Counted from the stretch's first letter, positions 19,810-28,856 are shown. The stretch: 64,000 nt of DNA from Streptomyces sp. RKAG293 (GCF_023701745.1 NZ_JAJOZB010000001.1:5617501-5681500); one strand, 5' to 3'. Program-made: numbers and translations. The notes: generated by a model from the sequence alone, not told the origin.

Positions 19810-21291
19810 GTGTTCTCATCGCTCGCCACCCTCGCGGCAGACCCACCACCGACGATGCACACCGGCGGCCTCCTGCTGCTGATCCACGGCACGGCCGGAC
19901 TGCTGACCGTCGCCGCCCTCGGCATCGGCCTGCTGCTCGTCCTCATCATCAAGGCGCGCGTCCAGCCGTTCGTCGCCCTGCTCGGCGTCTCCATAGCAGT
20001 CGGCCTCGCCGCGGGCCTGTCCGTCACCGAACTCTTCGGCACGGTCCAGAAGTCCAGCGCCACCTCGCTCATCGAGACCGGCATGGGCGGCACCCTCGGC
20101 CACATCGCGATCATCATCGCGCTCGGCACGATGCTCGGCGCGATCCTGGAGATATCCGGCGGCGCCGAAGCCCTCTCGGCCCGCCTGCTCAACGCCTTCG
20201 GCGAGAAGCGCGCCCCGCTCGCGATGGGTCTGACCGGCCTCATCTTCGGCATCCCGGTCTTCTTCGACGTCGGCATCTTCGTCCTCGCGCCGATCGTCTA
20301 CGCCGCCGCCAAGCGCGGCGGCAAGTCGATGGTCCTCTACGCGATGCCGCTGCTCGCGGGCCTCTCCATGACCCACGCCTTCCTGCCCCCGCACCCGGGC
20401 CCGGTCGCCGCGGCCGGCCTGCTGCACGTCCAGCTCGGCTGGGTCATCCTGATGGGCGCCGCGGTCGGCATCCCGTCCGTCATCGCCGCCTGGGTCTACG
20501 CCGCCTGGATCGGGAACCGCATCTTCGTCCCCGTCCCGCAGGACATGGTCGACGCCGCCGACGAGGCCAAGGCCGCCGTCGCCGCCGAGCAGCAGGCCGC
20601 GGGCGTCACCCCCGTCGAGACCCCCGTCTCGCTCGGCACGGTCCTCGCCATCATCGGCACCCCGCTCATCCTCATCCTGTGCGCGACGTTCTCCTCCATC
20701 GCCCTGGACCCCAGCACCGGCCGCTCGGTCATCGAGTTCTTCGGCCACCCCTTCGTGGCCCTGATGATCGCGCTCTTCCTCGCCTACTACCTGCTCGGCA
20801 TCCGCCGCGGCTGGTCCCGCAAGTCCCTCGAGACCGTCTCGACGGCCTCGCTCAAGCCGGTCGGCAACATCCTGCTGGTCGTCGGCGCGGGCGGTGTCTT
20901 CGGCGCCGTCCTCAAGGGCAGCGGGGTCGCTCAGGCGCTCGCCGACGCCTTCGACAGCGCCGGCCTGCCGATCATCGTCCTGGCCTGGCTGATCTCGGTG
21001 GTCCTCCGCGTCGCCCAGGGCTCCGCGACCGTCGCCATCGTCACCACCGCCGGAATCGTCGCCCCCATGCTCTCCGCCGGCGACTTCTCCCAGGCCCACC
21101 TGGCCCTGGTCATCATGGCGATCTCCGCCGGCTCCATCTTCGCCTCACACGTCAACGACGGCGGCTTCTGGATGGTCTCCAAGTACTTCGGCATCTCCGA
21201 ACGCGACACCCTCAAGTCCTGGACGGTCCTCGAATCCGTCCTCTCGGTGGCGGGCTTCGCGGTGGCCGCCTCGCTGAGCCTTGTTATCTAG
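19810..21291 (+). CDS. GntP-family gluconate/sugar-acid:proton symporter
   Basis: 493 residues with about 12-14 membrane helices. Typical GntP sequences include 'GFGEKRAPLAMGLTGLIFG'-like text after helix 4 ('FGEKRAPLAMGL', 'GIPVFFDVGIFVLAPI'), 'LPPHPGPVAAAGL' and 'SHVNDGGFWMVSKYFG'. The family imports gluconate and related six-carbon acids, also some D-amino acids (D-serine via DsdX). GTG 19810 has GGAG 8 nt upstream. A 167-bp gap from ridA holds no hairpin, so it may be co-transcribed. It would be the uptake step for the acid catabolised by the neighbouring enzymes. Confidence 0.93.
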   Translation: MFSSLATLAADPPPTMHTGGLLLLIHGTAGLLTVAALGIGLLLVLIIKARVQPFVALLGVSIAVGLAAGLSVTELFGTVQKSSATSLIETGMGGTLGHIAIIIALGTMLGAILEISGGAEALSARLLNAFGEKRAPLAMGLTGLIFGIPVFFDVGIFVLAPIVYAAAKRGGKSMVLYAMPLLAGLSMTHAFLPPHPGPVAAAGLLHVQLGWVILMGAAVGIPSVIAAWVYAAWIGNRIFVPVPQDMVDAADEAKAAVAAEQQAAGVTPVETPVSLGTVLAIIGTPLILILCATFSSIALDPSTGRSVIEFFGHPFVALMIALFLAYYLLGIRRGWSRKSLETVSTASLKPVGNILLVVGAGGVFGAVLKGSGVAQALADAFDSAGLPIIVLAWLISVVLRVAQGSATVAIVTTAGIVAPMLSAGDFSQAHLALVIMAISAGSIFASHVNDGGFWMVSKYFGISERDTLKSWTVLESVLSVAGFAVAASLSLVI

Positions 21292-21301
21292 GCGCGCGTG
21301 G

Positions 21302-21331
21302 GGGTGGCCGGCCCGGCGGGGCCGGCCACCC
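21302..21331. terminator. Bidirectional hairpin terminator
   Basis: A perfect 13-bp stem (GGGTGGCCGGCCC with its complement) and 4-base loop between the GntP gene and the convergent immunity-type gene. Confidence 0.85.
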
Positions 21332-21334
21332 TTG

Positions 21335-22009
21335 TCAGCTGCCGCCGGCGTCGGTGGCGGCGTCGGACTTGGCGTCGACGGGAATGTCGTCGGAAACCCC
21401 CGCCCACCACCCGTCCTCGTCATCCGCCCGCACCTTGATCCCGTGCACGAGCGCGTCGATGTCCGGCATCACCTCCCCGAGCCGCACGAGATCCCCGGTC
21501 GACGCGAACACGACGACGTCTACGGAGTGGTGCTCGTCGCGGAAGGCGTACCAGAGGTTGGCGACGATGTCGTTGTCGTCGAGCTCGACATGCCCCAGGG
21601 CTCTTAGGCCCTCGCCGAGGTGGCCGGCGTGGAAGGTGTCCACCTGGGGTGGACGGAGGAGTTCGGGGTCCTGGGCGCGGACTAGGCGCCGCAGCGCGCC
21701 GGGCTTATCGCCTTCGGCGGGGCCGTAGGAGACGGTGACAGGTAGCGGCAGTTGCCGCAGGTTCCCCAGGTGGATATAGGTGTGCTTTCCGAGCGGCTGC
21801 TTGGCGTAGACGTCGTAGGCCCGGAGAAGCCTCTTCACCAAGCGCCGATTCGCTAGCCAGCTATGAGGTTGTCCACGCAGCAGCAGGACCGTCTCGGCAG
21901 TCGATCGGGCCCACATGTCCCGAGTTCCCCAGGAATCGTCGGACCAGGTAGCGGGCGGCGTGATGTCGGCCCACCGGTCCAACGGGTAGTAGATATCGAC
22001 CCAGCTCAT
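21335..22009 (-). CDS. Putative immunity protein to the adjacent secreted toxin
   Basis: 224 residues, soluble, acidic, with no family I recognise. It begins 'MSWVDIYYPLDRWADITPPATW' (first residues quoted in part) and contains Trp-rich segments, 'DIVANLWYAFRDEHHSVDVVVFAS' being the most structured. ATG 22009 has GGAGCGAAG upstream and overlaps the toxin stop in an ATGA arrangement. Position right after, and coupled to, a T7SS-type toxin gene is the basis for the immunity call. It is compositionally a bit less GC-rich than core genes, as is common in toxin/immunity cassettes. Confidence 0.55.
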   Translation of the reverse strand: MSWVDIYYPLDRWADITPPATWSDDSWGTRDMWARSTAETVLLLRGQPHSWLANRRLVKRLLRAYDVYAKQPLGKHTYIHLGNLRQLPLPVTVSYGPAEGDKPGALRRLVRAQDPELLRPPQVDTFHAGHLGEGLRALGHVELDDNDIVANLWYAFRDEHHSVDVVVFASTGDLVRLGEVMPDIDALVHGIKVRADDEDGWWAGVSDDIPVDAKSDAATDAGGS

Positions 22010-23409
22010 GTCTTCGCTCCCGCGTTGATCGGCGGCGCGATGTCGGGATCGAGCCAACTGGTTTGAAAGCGAAAGGAGTTCTTTGCGTCGTCGTAAGACG
22101 TCACGCTCGGCTTCCTCTCAAAGATGCCGCTGCTACCGAGGCTCTTATCGGCCAGGTCGGCTGTTGAACCCACCACGAATGCTTGCTGGTTCCTCACTGC
22201 GTGGCCTTCGACACGCCGTGTCACCTCCTGCACCGCAGGGTTGTCAGCATGCTTCGCGAGTTCATGCGCATTGATCTTTCGAGAAACTGCGGACTCTCGT
22301 GATCCGCCTGCGTTGAATACGTCGGCCGCCGACACCTCCGGTTCGTGCTGCGACGGGTACTTCGCCGCCGCGCGGGCCCGCGCGTTCATTCGTTTCAACT
22401 GGCCCTCCAGGAACTGCCGTCGCGGCTTCGAAATGCTCCGATTACGCAGCTCGCGCGCGATCTCCTGCCGGGCCCCGCTCTGTTCGGCCCGGGCCGCCGA
22501 CACGGCGTCCTTCGCCGCCTGCCGGGAGGCAACCCGCGTGGCGTCCACGCCCGCCGTCACCCCCTGTTCCGCCGCTTTGCCCATGCGCAGCGTGAGGATC
22601 GCGACGATGTCGAGGCCGACGTCGGCCCACGTGCCGTTGCCGGTGGCGGCCAGGGCGGTGTGGATGAGGGCGGTGCCGTAGGTGGCGGCTTCGGCTCCGG
22701 CGATGGCCCAGGACGCGGCGAGGGCGAGCCAGGCGGGGGCGGTGGGGGCGCAGGCGATGAGGACGGCGGCGATGGCCACGACGGTGGCGATCCAGCCGAT
22801 GATCTCGAGCGCTTCGTTGATCCAGGCGGCGTTCCGTTCGAGGAGGTTGGAGGTCCAGCTCCAGCACGAGTCCTCCAGCGAGTCGTCGAGGAGGTCCTCG
22901 ATGGCGCCGGAGAGGCGGCGGGCGTCGGTCTCGTAGTCGCCGACGGCGCCGTCGAAGGCGGCCTGTGCACGGATGAGTGAGGCGCGGGCGTGGTCGAGGT
23001 CGCTCTTTTGGGTGGGGGTGAGATCGGCTTCGGGGAGGGCGTCGAGCGGGGTGATGAGGTCGTGCGCGGCGGTGGCGGCGCGGTAGGCGGCGACGGTCTG
23101 GTGCTGGGCGTCCTCGACGGCTTCGGCCCAGGCGGAGACCTTGACGGCGACGGCCTCGTAGCGGTCGGCGACCTTGCCGAGCTTGTCGCGCAGACGGTCC
23201 GCGCCGTCCTGGAGGGCGTCGGCGTACTCGCCCTTCAGGCCGGTGCCGTCGGCGAGGGCGCGGAGCCGGGTGATCTGGGTGCGGATCTCGATGGCGGTGT
23301 CGGTCATGGTCCGGCGGCCGGTGCGGATGTCGGCGGGGGAGCCGGGGGTGGGGTCGGCGTAGCGGTCCTCGGTGCGCAGGGGGTGCCAGTCGCGGGGGCG
23401 GTGGGGCAT
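22006..23409 (-). CDS. Putative type-VII-secreted polymorphic toxin
   Basis: 467 residues. The N-terminus ('RPRDWHPLRTEDRYADPTPG', then long helices to about residue 185 with 'VKVSAWAEAVEDAQ') matches the streptomycete WXG100/LXG-like T7SS secretion domain. A hydrophobic block at about 200-255 could insert in membrane or pack internally. The C-terminal 150 residues, after an Ala/Arg-rich linker, would be the toxin: 'VTRRVEGHAVRNQQAFVVGS' is the best-conserved looking part, but I cannot assign an activity. ATG 23409 follows the small WXG100-like gene by 9 bp. The stop overlaps the putative immunity gene. Toxin role is inferred from architecture. Confidence 0.65.
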   Translation of the reverse strand: MPHRPRDWHPLRTEDRYADPTPGSPADIRTGRRTMTDTAIEIRTQITRLRALADGTGLKGEYADALQDGADRLRDKLGKVADRYEAVAVKVSAWAEAVEDAQHQTVAAYRAATAAHDLITPLDALPEADLTPTQKSDLDHARASLIRAQAAFDGAVGDYETDARRLSGAIEDLLDDSLEDSCWSWTSNLLERNAAWINEALEIIGWIATVVAIAAVLIACAPTAPAWLALAASWAIAGAEAATYGTALIHTALAATGNGTWADVGLDIVAILTLRMGKAAEQGVTAGVDATRVASRQAAKDAVSAARAEQSGARQEIARELRNRSISKPRRQFLEGQLKRMNARARAAAKYPSQHEPEVSAADVFNAGGSRESAVSRKINAHELAKHADNPAVQEVTRRVEGHAVRNQQAFVVGSTADLADKSLGSSGIFERKPSVTSYDDAKNSFRFQTSWLDPDIAPPINAGAKT

Positions 23410-23418
23410 CGGGAGGGC

Positions 23419-23721
23419 TCAGCCCTTCGCTCGGGCGGCGAGGTCGCGGTCGACGGCGGCGAAGGCCGCCTTCGTCCCGCGGACGAGGTTGAGGACCTGG
23501 CCGAGGTTCCAGAGGGTCTCCTTGCGGTTGTCCTTCCAGTTGTCGGCGAAGGTGTGCATGACCTCGGCCATGCGGGGGGCGCCGACGGCGTGGGCGAGGG
23601 CGTCCTGGGTGGCGGGGCAGCGCTGGAGGGCGGTGCGGATGGAGCTGAGGGAGTGCTCCGAGGCGTCGAGGAGGCGGCCGTCGACCTTCAAGTCGGCAGT
23701 GCTGGTGCATGTGTTGGACAT
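23419..23721 (-). CDS. WXG100-like small helical protein, toxin partner
   Basis: 100 residues, all helical, with a 'NWKDNRKETLWNLGQV' turn reminiscent of the W-x-G hairpin of ESX substrates although the glycine is displaced. It is the first gene of the operon with the T7SS-type toxin, 9 bp upstream of it. Such small partners form a complex with the toxin's N-terminal helices for secretion. The start ATG 23721 is the only good one; the region upstream is the divergent promoter with the gene at 23813. Confidence 0.6.
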   Translation of the reverse strand: MSNTCTSTADLKVDGRLLDASEHSLSSIRTALQRCPATQDALAHAVGAPRMAEVMHTFADNWKDNRKETLWNLGQVLNLVRGTKAAFAAVDRDLAARAKG

Positions 23722-23812
23722 GTGTCCGGACTCCTGTGGGGTTGTGTGCCTGTGGAACGATCTGTCCGGGCATAGGTCACAGGCATGAACCGGAGACGGA
23801 ACAGGGTGAGTT

Positions 23813-24316
23813 GTGATGGTTGGCGGATACCGGCTGGTGCTGCCGCCCGGCTGGGGGCGGATTCCGTTGCGGGAGGGGACCGAGGACGCGATCCGGGGGA
23901 TCGTGACGACGGCCTTCGACGGTTCGCGCGGGGACGCGGTGGCCCAGGTGCGGGTCCGGCTGGAGGGCCGGCTGCGGGAGCTGGCCGTCCGGGCGCGCCG
24001 GGACGGCGCCGGGCTCGACCTCTACCTCCCCGTACGGCCGCGCGGCGGAGCCGCCCCGGTCCCTGCGTCGTTCGTCGTGTCGGAGCTCGCGGTGGGCGGC
24101 AGGAAGGAGCGGCGGGAGTACGTCGTGGGCGAGGCCCGGCGGGTGGACTACGTGCTGCCCGTCCCGGATGTCCCGGGGCGTTGTCTGGCCGCCGCGTTCT
24201 CGACGCCGACGGCCGTGGCGGAGCCCCGGCTGGCCGATCTGATGGTGGAGCTCTTCGACGCCGTGATGGGGACTTTCCGCTGGTCGGAAGTGTCGGATTC
24301 GCCGCGGACCGGCTGA
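23813..24316 (+). CDS. Hypothetical protein, possibly T7SS accessory
   Basis: 167 residues, unrecognised. It has no signal peptide or membrane helix. 'YRLVLPPGWGRIPLREG' at the N-terminus followed by alternating Arg-rich helices and a beta-rich second half recalls small proteins that accompany streptomycete secretion or toxin genes. Start could be GTG 23813 or ATG 23816; both follow GGGTGAG. It is divergent from the toxin operon, sharing about 90 bp of promoter DNA, which is the only evidence for a link. The next gene begins 150 bp downstream after DNA in which I see no clear hairpin. Confidence 0.6.
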   Translation: MMVGGYRLVLPPGWGRIPLREGTEDAIRGIVTTAFDGSRGDAVAQVRVRLEGRLRELAVRARRDGAGLDLYLPVRPRGGAAPVPASFVVSELAVGGRKERREYVVGEARRVDYVLPVPDVPGRCLAAAFSTPTAVAEPRLADLMVELFDAVMGTFRWSEVSDSPRTG

Positions 24317-24465
24317 CCGGAGACGTCCCGGCGTTCTTCGGTTCCCCGCGCCGACGGAACGCGCGATGAACACCCACTGAAGCAGAGGCGTCGGGTGAAC
24401 GGGCACTTCGGGTCAAGGGGCGCATCCGGGCTTCCGGCAGGTTAGCGTCCCCTTCGGAGGAAGCC

Positions 24466-27135
24466 ATGCCGACGAAGGAAGCCGCCCTGAAAGGGGCCGG
24501 TGACAGCGCCACCAGTGATGCCGGCGACACCAGCGACACCAGCACCACCACCACCGGGACCGGGGACCGGGGGACCGCCCCAGCACCGCACATCCGCCGC
24601 CGTGCCACCGCCCTGGCCGCGCTGATCACAGCCCTGGCGTTCTGCGTCGGCGACGCCGTCGCGACGACCTTTCCGTTCGGACGCCACAGCCGGAGCGTCA
24701 GCGACCTGGGCAACCAGTTCGTACCGTTCCACGCGCACCTGTGGGACCTGCTGCACGGCAGGGCCGACGGCGGGCTGCTGGTCAACTGGCAGTCCGGGTA
24801 CGGCTCCAGCTTCCTCCCCGACTTCGGCACGTATCTGAGCAGTCCCTTCGCGCTGCTGGTCGGGCTCTTCCCGCGGGACGAGATCGACCTCGCGGTGTAC
24901 GTGATCACGGTGCTGAAGATGGCGTCGGCGGGCGCCGCGATGGCGTTCCTGCTGCTGACGCTCCGCAAGGGCCGCTGGTGGACGGCCGGGACGCTCGGCG
25001 CCTCGTACGCGCTGTGCGGCTGGTCGATGGCCGAGGCGTCGTACAACCTCATGTGGCTGGACGGGCTCATCGCGTTCCCGCTGCTGTGCCTGGTCGGCGA
25101 GTGGGCGCTGACGAACCGGCGCCCGGTGCTCGGGCCGCTGGTCGTCGCCCTCGCCTGGACGGCCAACTTCTACACGGCGTACATGGCGACGATCGGCGCC
25201 GCGCTCGTCCTGCTGCTGCGGCTGCTGCTCGGCCGGGAGGACGTTCGGCGCAAGCTCGCCGTGCTGGGGCGGGCCGTGCTGGCGACGCTGCTCGGCATCG
25301 GGCTGGCGGCGCCGCTGATCCTCGTCGTGTTCAAGGCGACGAAGCTCGCGCACCCCGGCCGCGTCAACGAGTTCGCGCCGGCCGCGATGCCCGATGTGCT
25401 GGCGCGGTTGCTGCCCGGCACGTACACCTTCGGGACCCCGGCCGTCTGGGTCGGCACGGCCGCGCTGCTGCTCGCGCTGACCCTGCCGTTCAACGCGGCG
25501 GTCGCCCGGCGGGAGCGGGCCGGCTGGAGCGCGCTCGTTCTCATCGTCCTGCTGTCCATGCAGTGGAAGCCCACCCACCTGGCCTGGCACGCGTTCGCCA
25601 CGCCCAACGGCAGTTCCTACCGGCAGACGTTCGTGCTCTGCGGGGTGCTGGTCATCGCCGGCTGGCTGTCCCTCGCGCAGGGCGTGCCGCGGCTGAAGCC
25701 GCTGCTGGGCGGCGTCGGGCTGCTCGTGCTGGTGACCGCGATCGGGAGCACCAGCGTCGTCACGGAGTCCTGGACGGTGCCGCTGCTGGCGCTCTCCCTG
25801 ACGGCCGTGCTCGGCAGCCTGGTGCTGCTGCGGTCGGTGGAGGCCCGGCGGCTCACCGCCCGCTGGGCGCCGGTGCTGGCCGCCGCGCTGCTGGTGGGCG
25901 CGCAGGTCGCGGAGTCCGCGGTCTCGGAGGCGTCCTACGACAAGGCGCGGCTCGGGCGGCTCGACGACTACGGGCCGTGGAGCCAGCGGCAGGACGTGCA
26001 GAGCGCCGCGGTCTCGCGGTCCGACGGCTGGCCCGCGTACCGCACCGATCCCGGTCTCTGGCAGACGGTCGGCAACGATCCGCTGGTCGTCGGCGGGCAG
26101 GGCGCCCAGTACTACAGCAGCCTCACCTCGGAGGTCTGGGCGAGCACGCTGACCGCGCTCGGCGGCGGCTACTCCTCGCGCGGCCGGTCGCCGCGCAGTA
26201 TCGACGGCCCGGTCACGGACGCCATCTTCTCGGTCGGCGCCCGGCTGCACTCCAACCAGGACCCGTTCCGGCACCCGCTGCGCGGCCCGTACACGACGAC
26301 GGTGTCGGTCTCACGGATGGACGTTCCCCCGCTGGTGACCGTCCGCCCGGCCGGCGGACCGCGGTCCTACGGCGACAACACGTTCCGCAACCAGGAGGCG
26401 CTGCTCGGTGCGAGCGTCTACACGGTTCCGCGGGTCGACATACGCGACGCCGACGGCACTGTGCCGAAGCTGACGCTGGAGGGCCAGTACGGGGTCAGGG
26501 CGCGCGAGGCGGGGAAGAGCGGGCCCACGCAGGTGCTGCGGGCGCACTGCCCGGCGGGCAGCGAAGTGTTCCTCTCGGTACCGGACTTCGCCGGCCAGGG
26601 CGGGCTGCGCGGGGTGTCGGACGGGGTGCGCTTCGACGCCCGCCCGCCGCAGAACCGCGCGACCGTCCAGCCCATGGGAACGGTGCCGGCCTCCGGCGAT
26701 GTGCGGGTGGACCTGATAGCGCTGGGCGCCGGTGCGCTGCCCAAGGAGCCGATCGGCTGCCTCGATCCGGTGAAACTCGCCGCCCGGGTGGCCGAGTTGA
26801 AGGCCACCGGCGCGACGCGGGTGTCGGTGTCCGGCAGCCGTCTGACCGCCGAGCTGCCGCCCGGCAGCACGGGTGTCGCCGTGATCGCCGCCCCGGCGAT
26901 CGAGGGATGGAGCTGCTCGACGGGCGGCGGCGCCGCCAGGCCGGCCGGCAACCACCTGGGCCTGCTGTCGGTCCCGCTGGACGGCACGTCGCGCACCATC
27001 AGCTGCGACTTCACCCCGCCGGGGCTGAAGGCGGGGTCCGCGGTGGGCGGCGCCGCGGCGCTGGGGCTCTGCGCACTGGCGGGGTACCGGTGGTGGTCGC
27101 GCAGACGCCGTCACACCGCGGCGGCCGCGGCATGA
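24466..27135 (+). CDS. YfhO-family multispan membrane protein (GT-C-like)
   Basis: 889 residues. After a 40-residue Thr/Ser/Asp-rich cytoplasmic start there are about 12-13 membrane helices, then a large extracytoplasmic C-terminal part (about 480-860) and one last helix near 868-885. The first loop 'DLGNQFVPFHAHLWDLLHG' has the acidic residue placement of GT-C glycosyltransferases; 'QSGYGSSFLPDFGTYLSSPF' and 'NLMWLDGLIAFPLL' are typical YfhO text. YfhO in Bacillus and Listeria is tied to lipid-linked sugar transfer onto teichoic acids; the same kind of wall glycosylation is likely but unproven here. Monocistronic, facing the chitinase across a hairpin. Confidence 0.88.
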   Translation: MPTKEAALKGAGDSATSDAGDTSDTSTTTTGTGDRGTAPAPHIRRRATALAALITALAFCVGDAVATTFPFGRHSRSVSDLGNQFVPFHAHLWDLLHGRADGGLLVNWQSGYGSSFLPDFGTYLSSPFALLVGLFPRDEIDLAVYVITVLKMASAGAAMAFLLLTLRKGRWWTAGTLGASYALCGWSMAEASYNLMWLDGLIAFPLLCLVGEWALTNRRPVLGPLVVALAWTANFYTAYMATIGAALVLLLRLLLGREDVRRKLAVLGRAVLATLLGIGLAAPLILVVFKATKLAHPGRVNEFAPAAMPDVLARLLPGTYTFGTPAVWVGTAALLLALTLPFNAAVARRERAGWSALVLIVLLSMQWKPTHLAWHAFATPNGSSYRQTFVLCGVLVIAGWLSLAQGVPRLKPLLGGVGLLVLVTAIGSTSVVTESWTVPLLALSLTAVLGSLVLLRSVEARRLTARWAPVLAAALLVGAQVAESAVSEASYDKARLGRLDDYGPWSQRQDVQSAAVSRSDGWPAYRTDPGLWQTVGNDPLVVGGQGAQYYSSLTSEVWASTLTALGGGYSSRGRSPRSIDGPVTDAIFSVGARLHSNQDPFRHPLRGPYTTTVSVSRMDVPPLVTVRPAGGPRSYGDNTFRNQEALLGASVYTVPRVDIRDADGTVPKLTLEGQYGVRAREAGKSGPTQVLRAHCPAGSEVFLSVPDFAGQGGLRGVSDGVRFDARPPQNRATVQPMGTVPASGDVRVDLIALGAGALPKEPIGCLDPVKLAARVAELKATGATRVSVSGSRLTAELPPGSTGVAVIAAPAIEGWSCSTGGGAARPAGNHLGLLSVPLDGTSRTISCDFTPPGLKAGSAVGGAAALGLCALAGYRWWSRRRRHTAAAAA

Positions 27136-27181
27136 CACCGCGCCCGCCGGGAGGCTGTGAGCCGTCCCGGGGGGCGCGGTG
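27136..27181. terminator. Bidirectional hairpin between yfhO-like and chitinase genes
   Basis: Outer stem CACCGCGCCC (27136-27145) pairs with 27172-27181, and inner CCGGGA pairs with TCCCGG (27147-27152 with 27165-27170). Confidence 0.7.
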
Positions 27182-27206
27182 AGTCATGCGGTGGGTGATT
27201 CAGGCG

Positions 27207-28741
27207 TTACGGCAGGGCGTGGACGTGGGCGCCGACCGAGTTGGACCACTGGTTGCCGTTCTTGGCGTCCCAGTTGGTCGACCAGGTCATCGCACCGCGG
27301 AGCGTCGGCCACTTGGTGGCCGGCTTGAAGGTGCCGCAGCCGGTGCCCTTGGTCAGGCAGTCGATCGCGTTGTTGACCACCGACGGGTCGACGTAGCCGG
27401 AGCCGGCGCCGCTCGTCGAGGCCGGGAGCCCGAGGCCGACCTGGGACGGGTCGAGCCCGCCCTGGATGACCGTGCAGGCCTGCGTGGTGATGAAGTCCAC
27501 GGAGCCCTGCGAGTAGACGCCGCCGTCACAGCCGTTCATCGAACCGCTGTTGTAGTACTGGGTGTTGACGACGGTCAGGATGTCCTTGATCTTGAGCGCG
27601 GTGGCGAAGTAGTCGCTCGACGGGGAGAGCATGTCGATCGTCTGCGGCGCCATCGTGATGATGAGGCCGGAACCCGCCTTGCTGCTCAGACTGCGCAGCG
27701 CCTGCGACATGTAGGTGGAGTTGAGCCCGTTCTCCAGGTCGATGTCGACGCCGCTGAACCCGTAGGTCTGCATCAGCGAGTAGACGCTGTTGGCGAAGTT
27801 GGTGGCGGAGGCGGAGTCGTTGATCGACACGGTGCCGTTCTGGCCGCCGATGGAGATGACGACCCGCTTGCCGGCCGCCTGCTTCGCCGCGATGTCGGCC
27901 TTGAACTGGGCGACGGAGTAGTTCAGCGCCGGGTCCAGGTTGAAGGTGACCCCGCCGGGCGTGCCGGACGCGTCGGCGAACGAGACGGCGATGATGTCGT
28001 ACTGGTTCTGCACCTGGGCGATGGTCTGGACGGTCGCGCCGTTGTTGAAGTTCTGCCAGTACCCGGTGAGGACGTGCTTGGGCAGGCTGCCGGCCGGGGG
28101 CGTGGTCGGCGGGGTGGTGGGAGGCGTGGTCGGGGGTGTGGTGGGGGAGTCGTCGGCGGGGTGGTCGGCGGCGTCGTGGGCGGGGTCGTCGGGGGCGTCG
28201 TGGGAGTGCCGCCGGGACCGGTCAGGACGACGTCGTCCGCGAAGTACGCGGGCTGCGCGTACCAGCCGTTGAGGTAGACGGTGACCGAGGTGGTGCTCGC
28301 GCCGGTCGTGAACTTGGTGCTCAGCTGCTGGTACGAACCGGCGGACGGCGTCCAGGTCGACACGTCCGAGGTGCCGGTGCCGCTCGCGCCGAGGTAGACG
28401 TACGAGCCCTGCACCCAGGCGCTCAACGAGTACGCGGAGTTGGGCTTGACGCTCACGGTCTGCGAACACTTGGCGTTGTCGGAGCCGCTCGGGCTGCCCT
28501 TGAGGGCCGAGGACCCGCCGTGCACCGGGCTGGAGACGGCCGCACCGCTGCCCGCCGTGCACGTCCAGCCGGACAGTCCGCTCTCGAAACCGGCGTTGCT
28601 GACGAGGTTGGTGTCGGCGGCCTGCGCGGTCCCGACGTCGGCCATCGCGAAGCCGGCGGCCACGAGCGAGGCGGCCCCTACGGTGGCGAGGGCCGTTCGC
28701 GCGACCTTCGGTCTCCGATAAGCATGCGATGCACGTTCCAC
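27207..28741 (-). CDS. Secreted GH18 chitinase with CBM, frameshift in linker
   Basis: Domains in order: signal peptide (about 1-42, ending AQA), a CBM16/CBM4-9-like beta-sandwich ('NLVSNAGFESGLSGWTC' to 'FADDVVLTG', about 45-180), a Thr-Pro linker of TTPP repeats, and a GH18 catalytic domain ('HVLTGYWQNFNNG', catalytic 'SGVDIDLEN', 'PATKWPTLRGAMTWSTNWD'). It hydrolyses chitin outside the cell. GTG 28741 follows AGGAGG by 5 nt. The first two domains and the GH18 domain are in different frames: the switch is in the linker, at a run of five G (28143-28147, plus strand) where six would restore frame. Given three similar cases in the window I read this as a sequencing error rather than a pseudogene. 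Expression should respond to GlcNAc through the DasR-type site at 28831. Confidence 0.88.
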
Positions 28742-28827
28742 GACTGCCTCCTGGGGGCAAGGAGTTGGGGGGTGACGGGAAATGCGCATGAGGGTTGGGC
28801 GGCGTGCGGCGTGCCCTGCGTGTGACC

Positions 28828-28856
28828 AAGTTGGTCCAGACCAATCGGGTTGTCAA
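28828..28856 (-). promoter_or_regulatory. Chitinase promoter with DasR-responsive element (dre)
   Basis: On the minus strand TTGACA (28856-28851) and CAACTT (28833-28828) are 17 bp apart. The spacer holds TTGGTC-CA-GACCAA (28831-28844), a perfect palindrome matching the core of the DasR/chitinase operator (TGGTCTAGACCA type). Known streptomycete chitinase promoters have the same arrangement. Confidence 0.82.

Noticed and set aside
28081-28210. Repeat tract read as CRISPR-like or microsatellite RNA
   Set aside because: It encodes a Thr-Pro linker (TTPP) in a secreted chitinase; no spacers and no cas genes.
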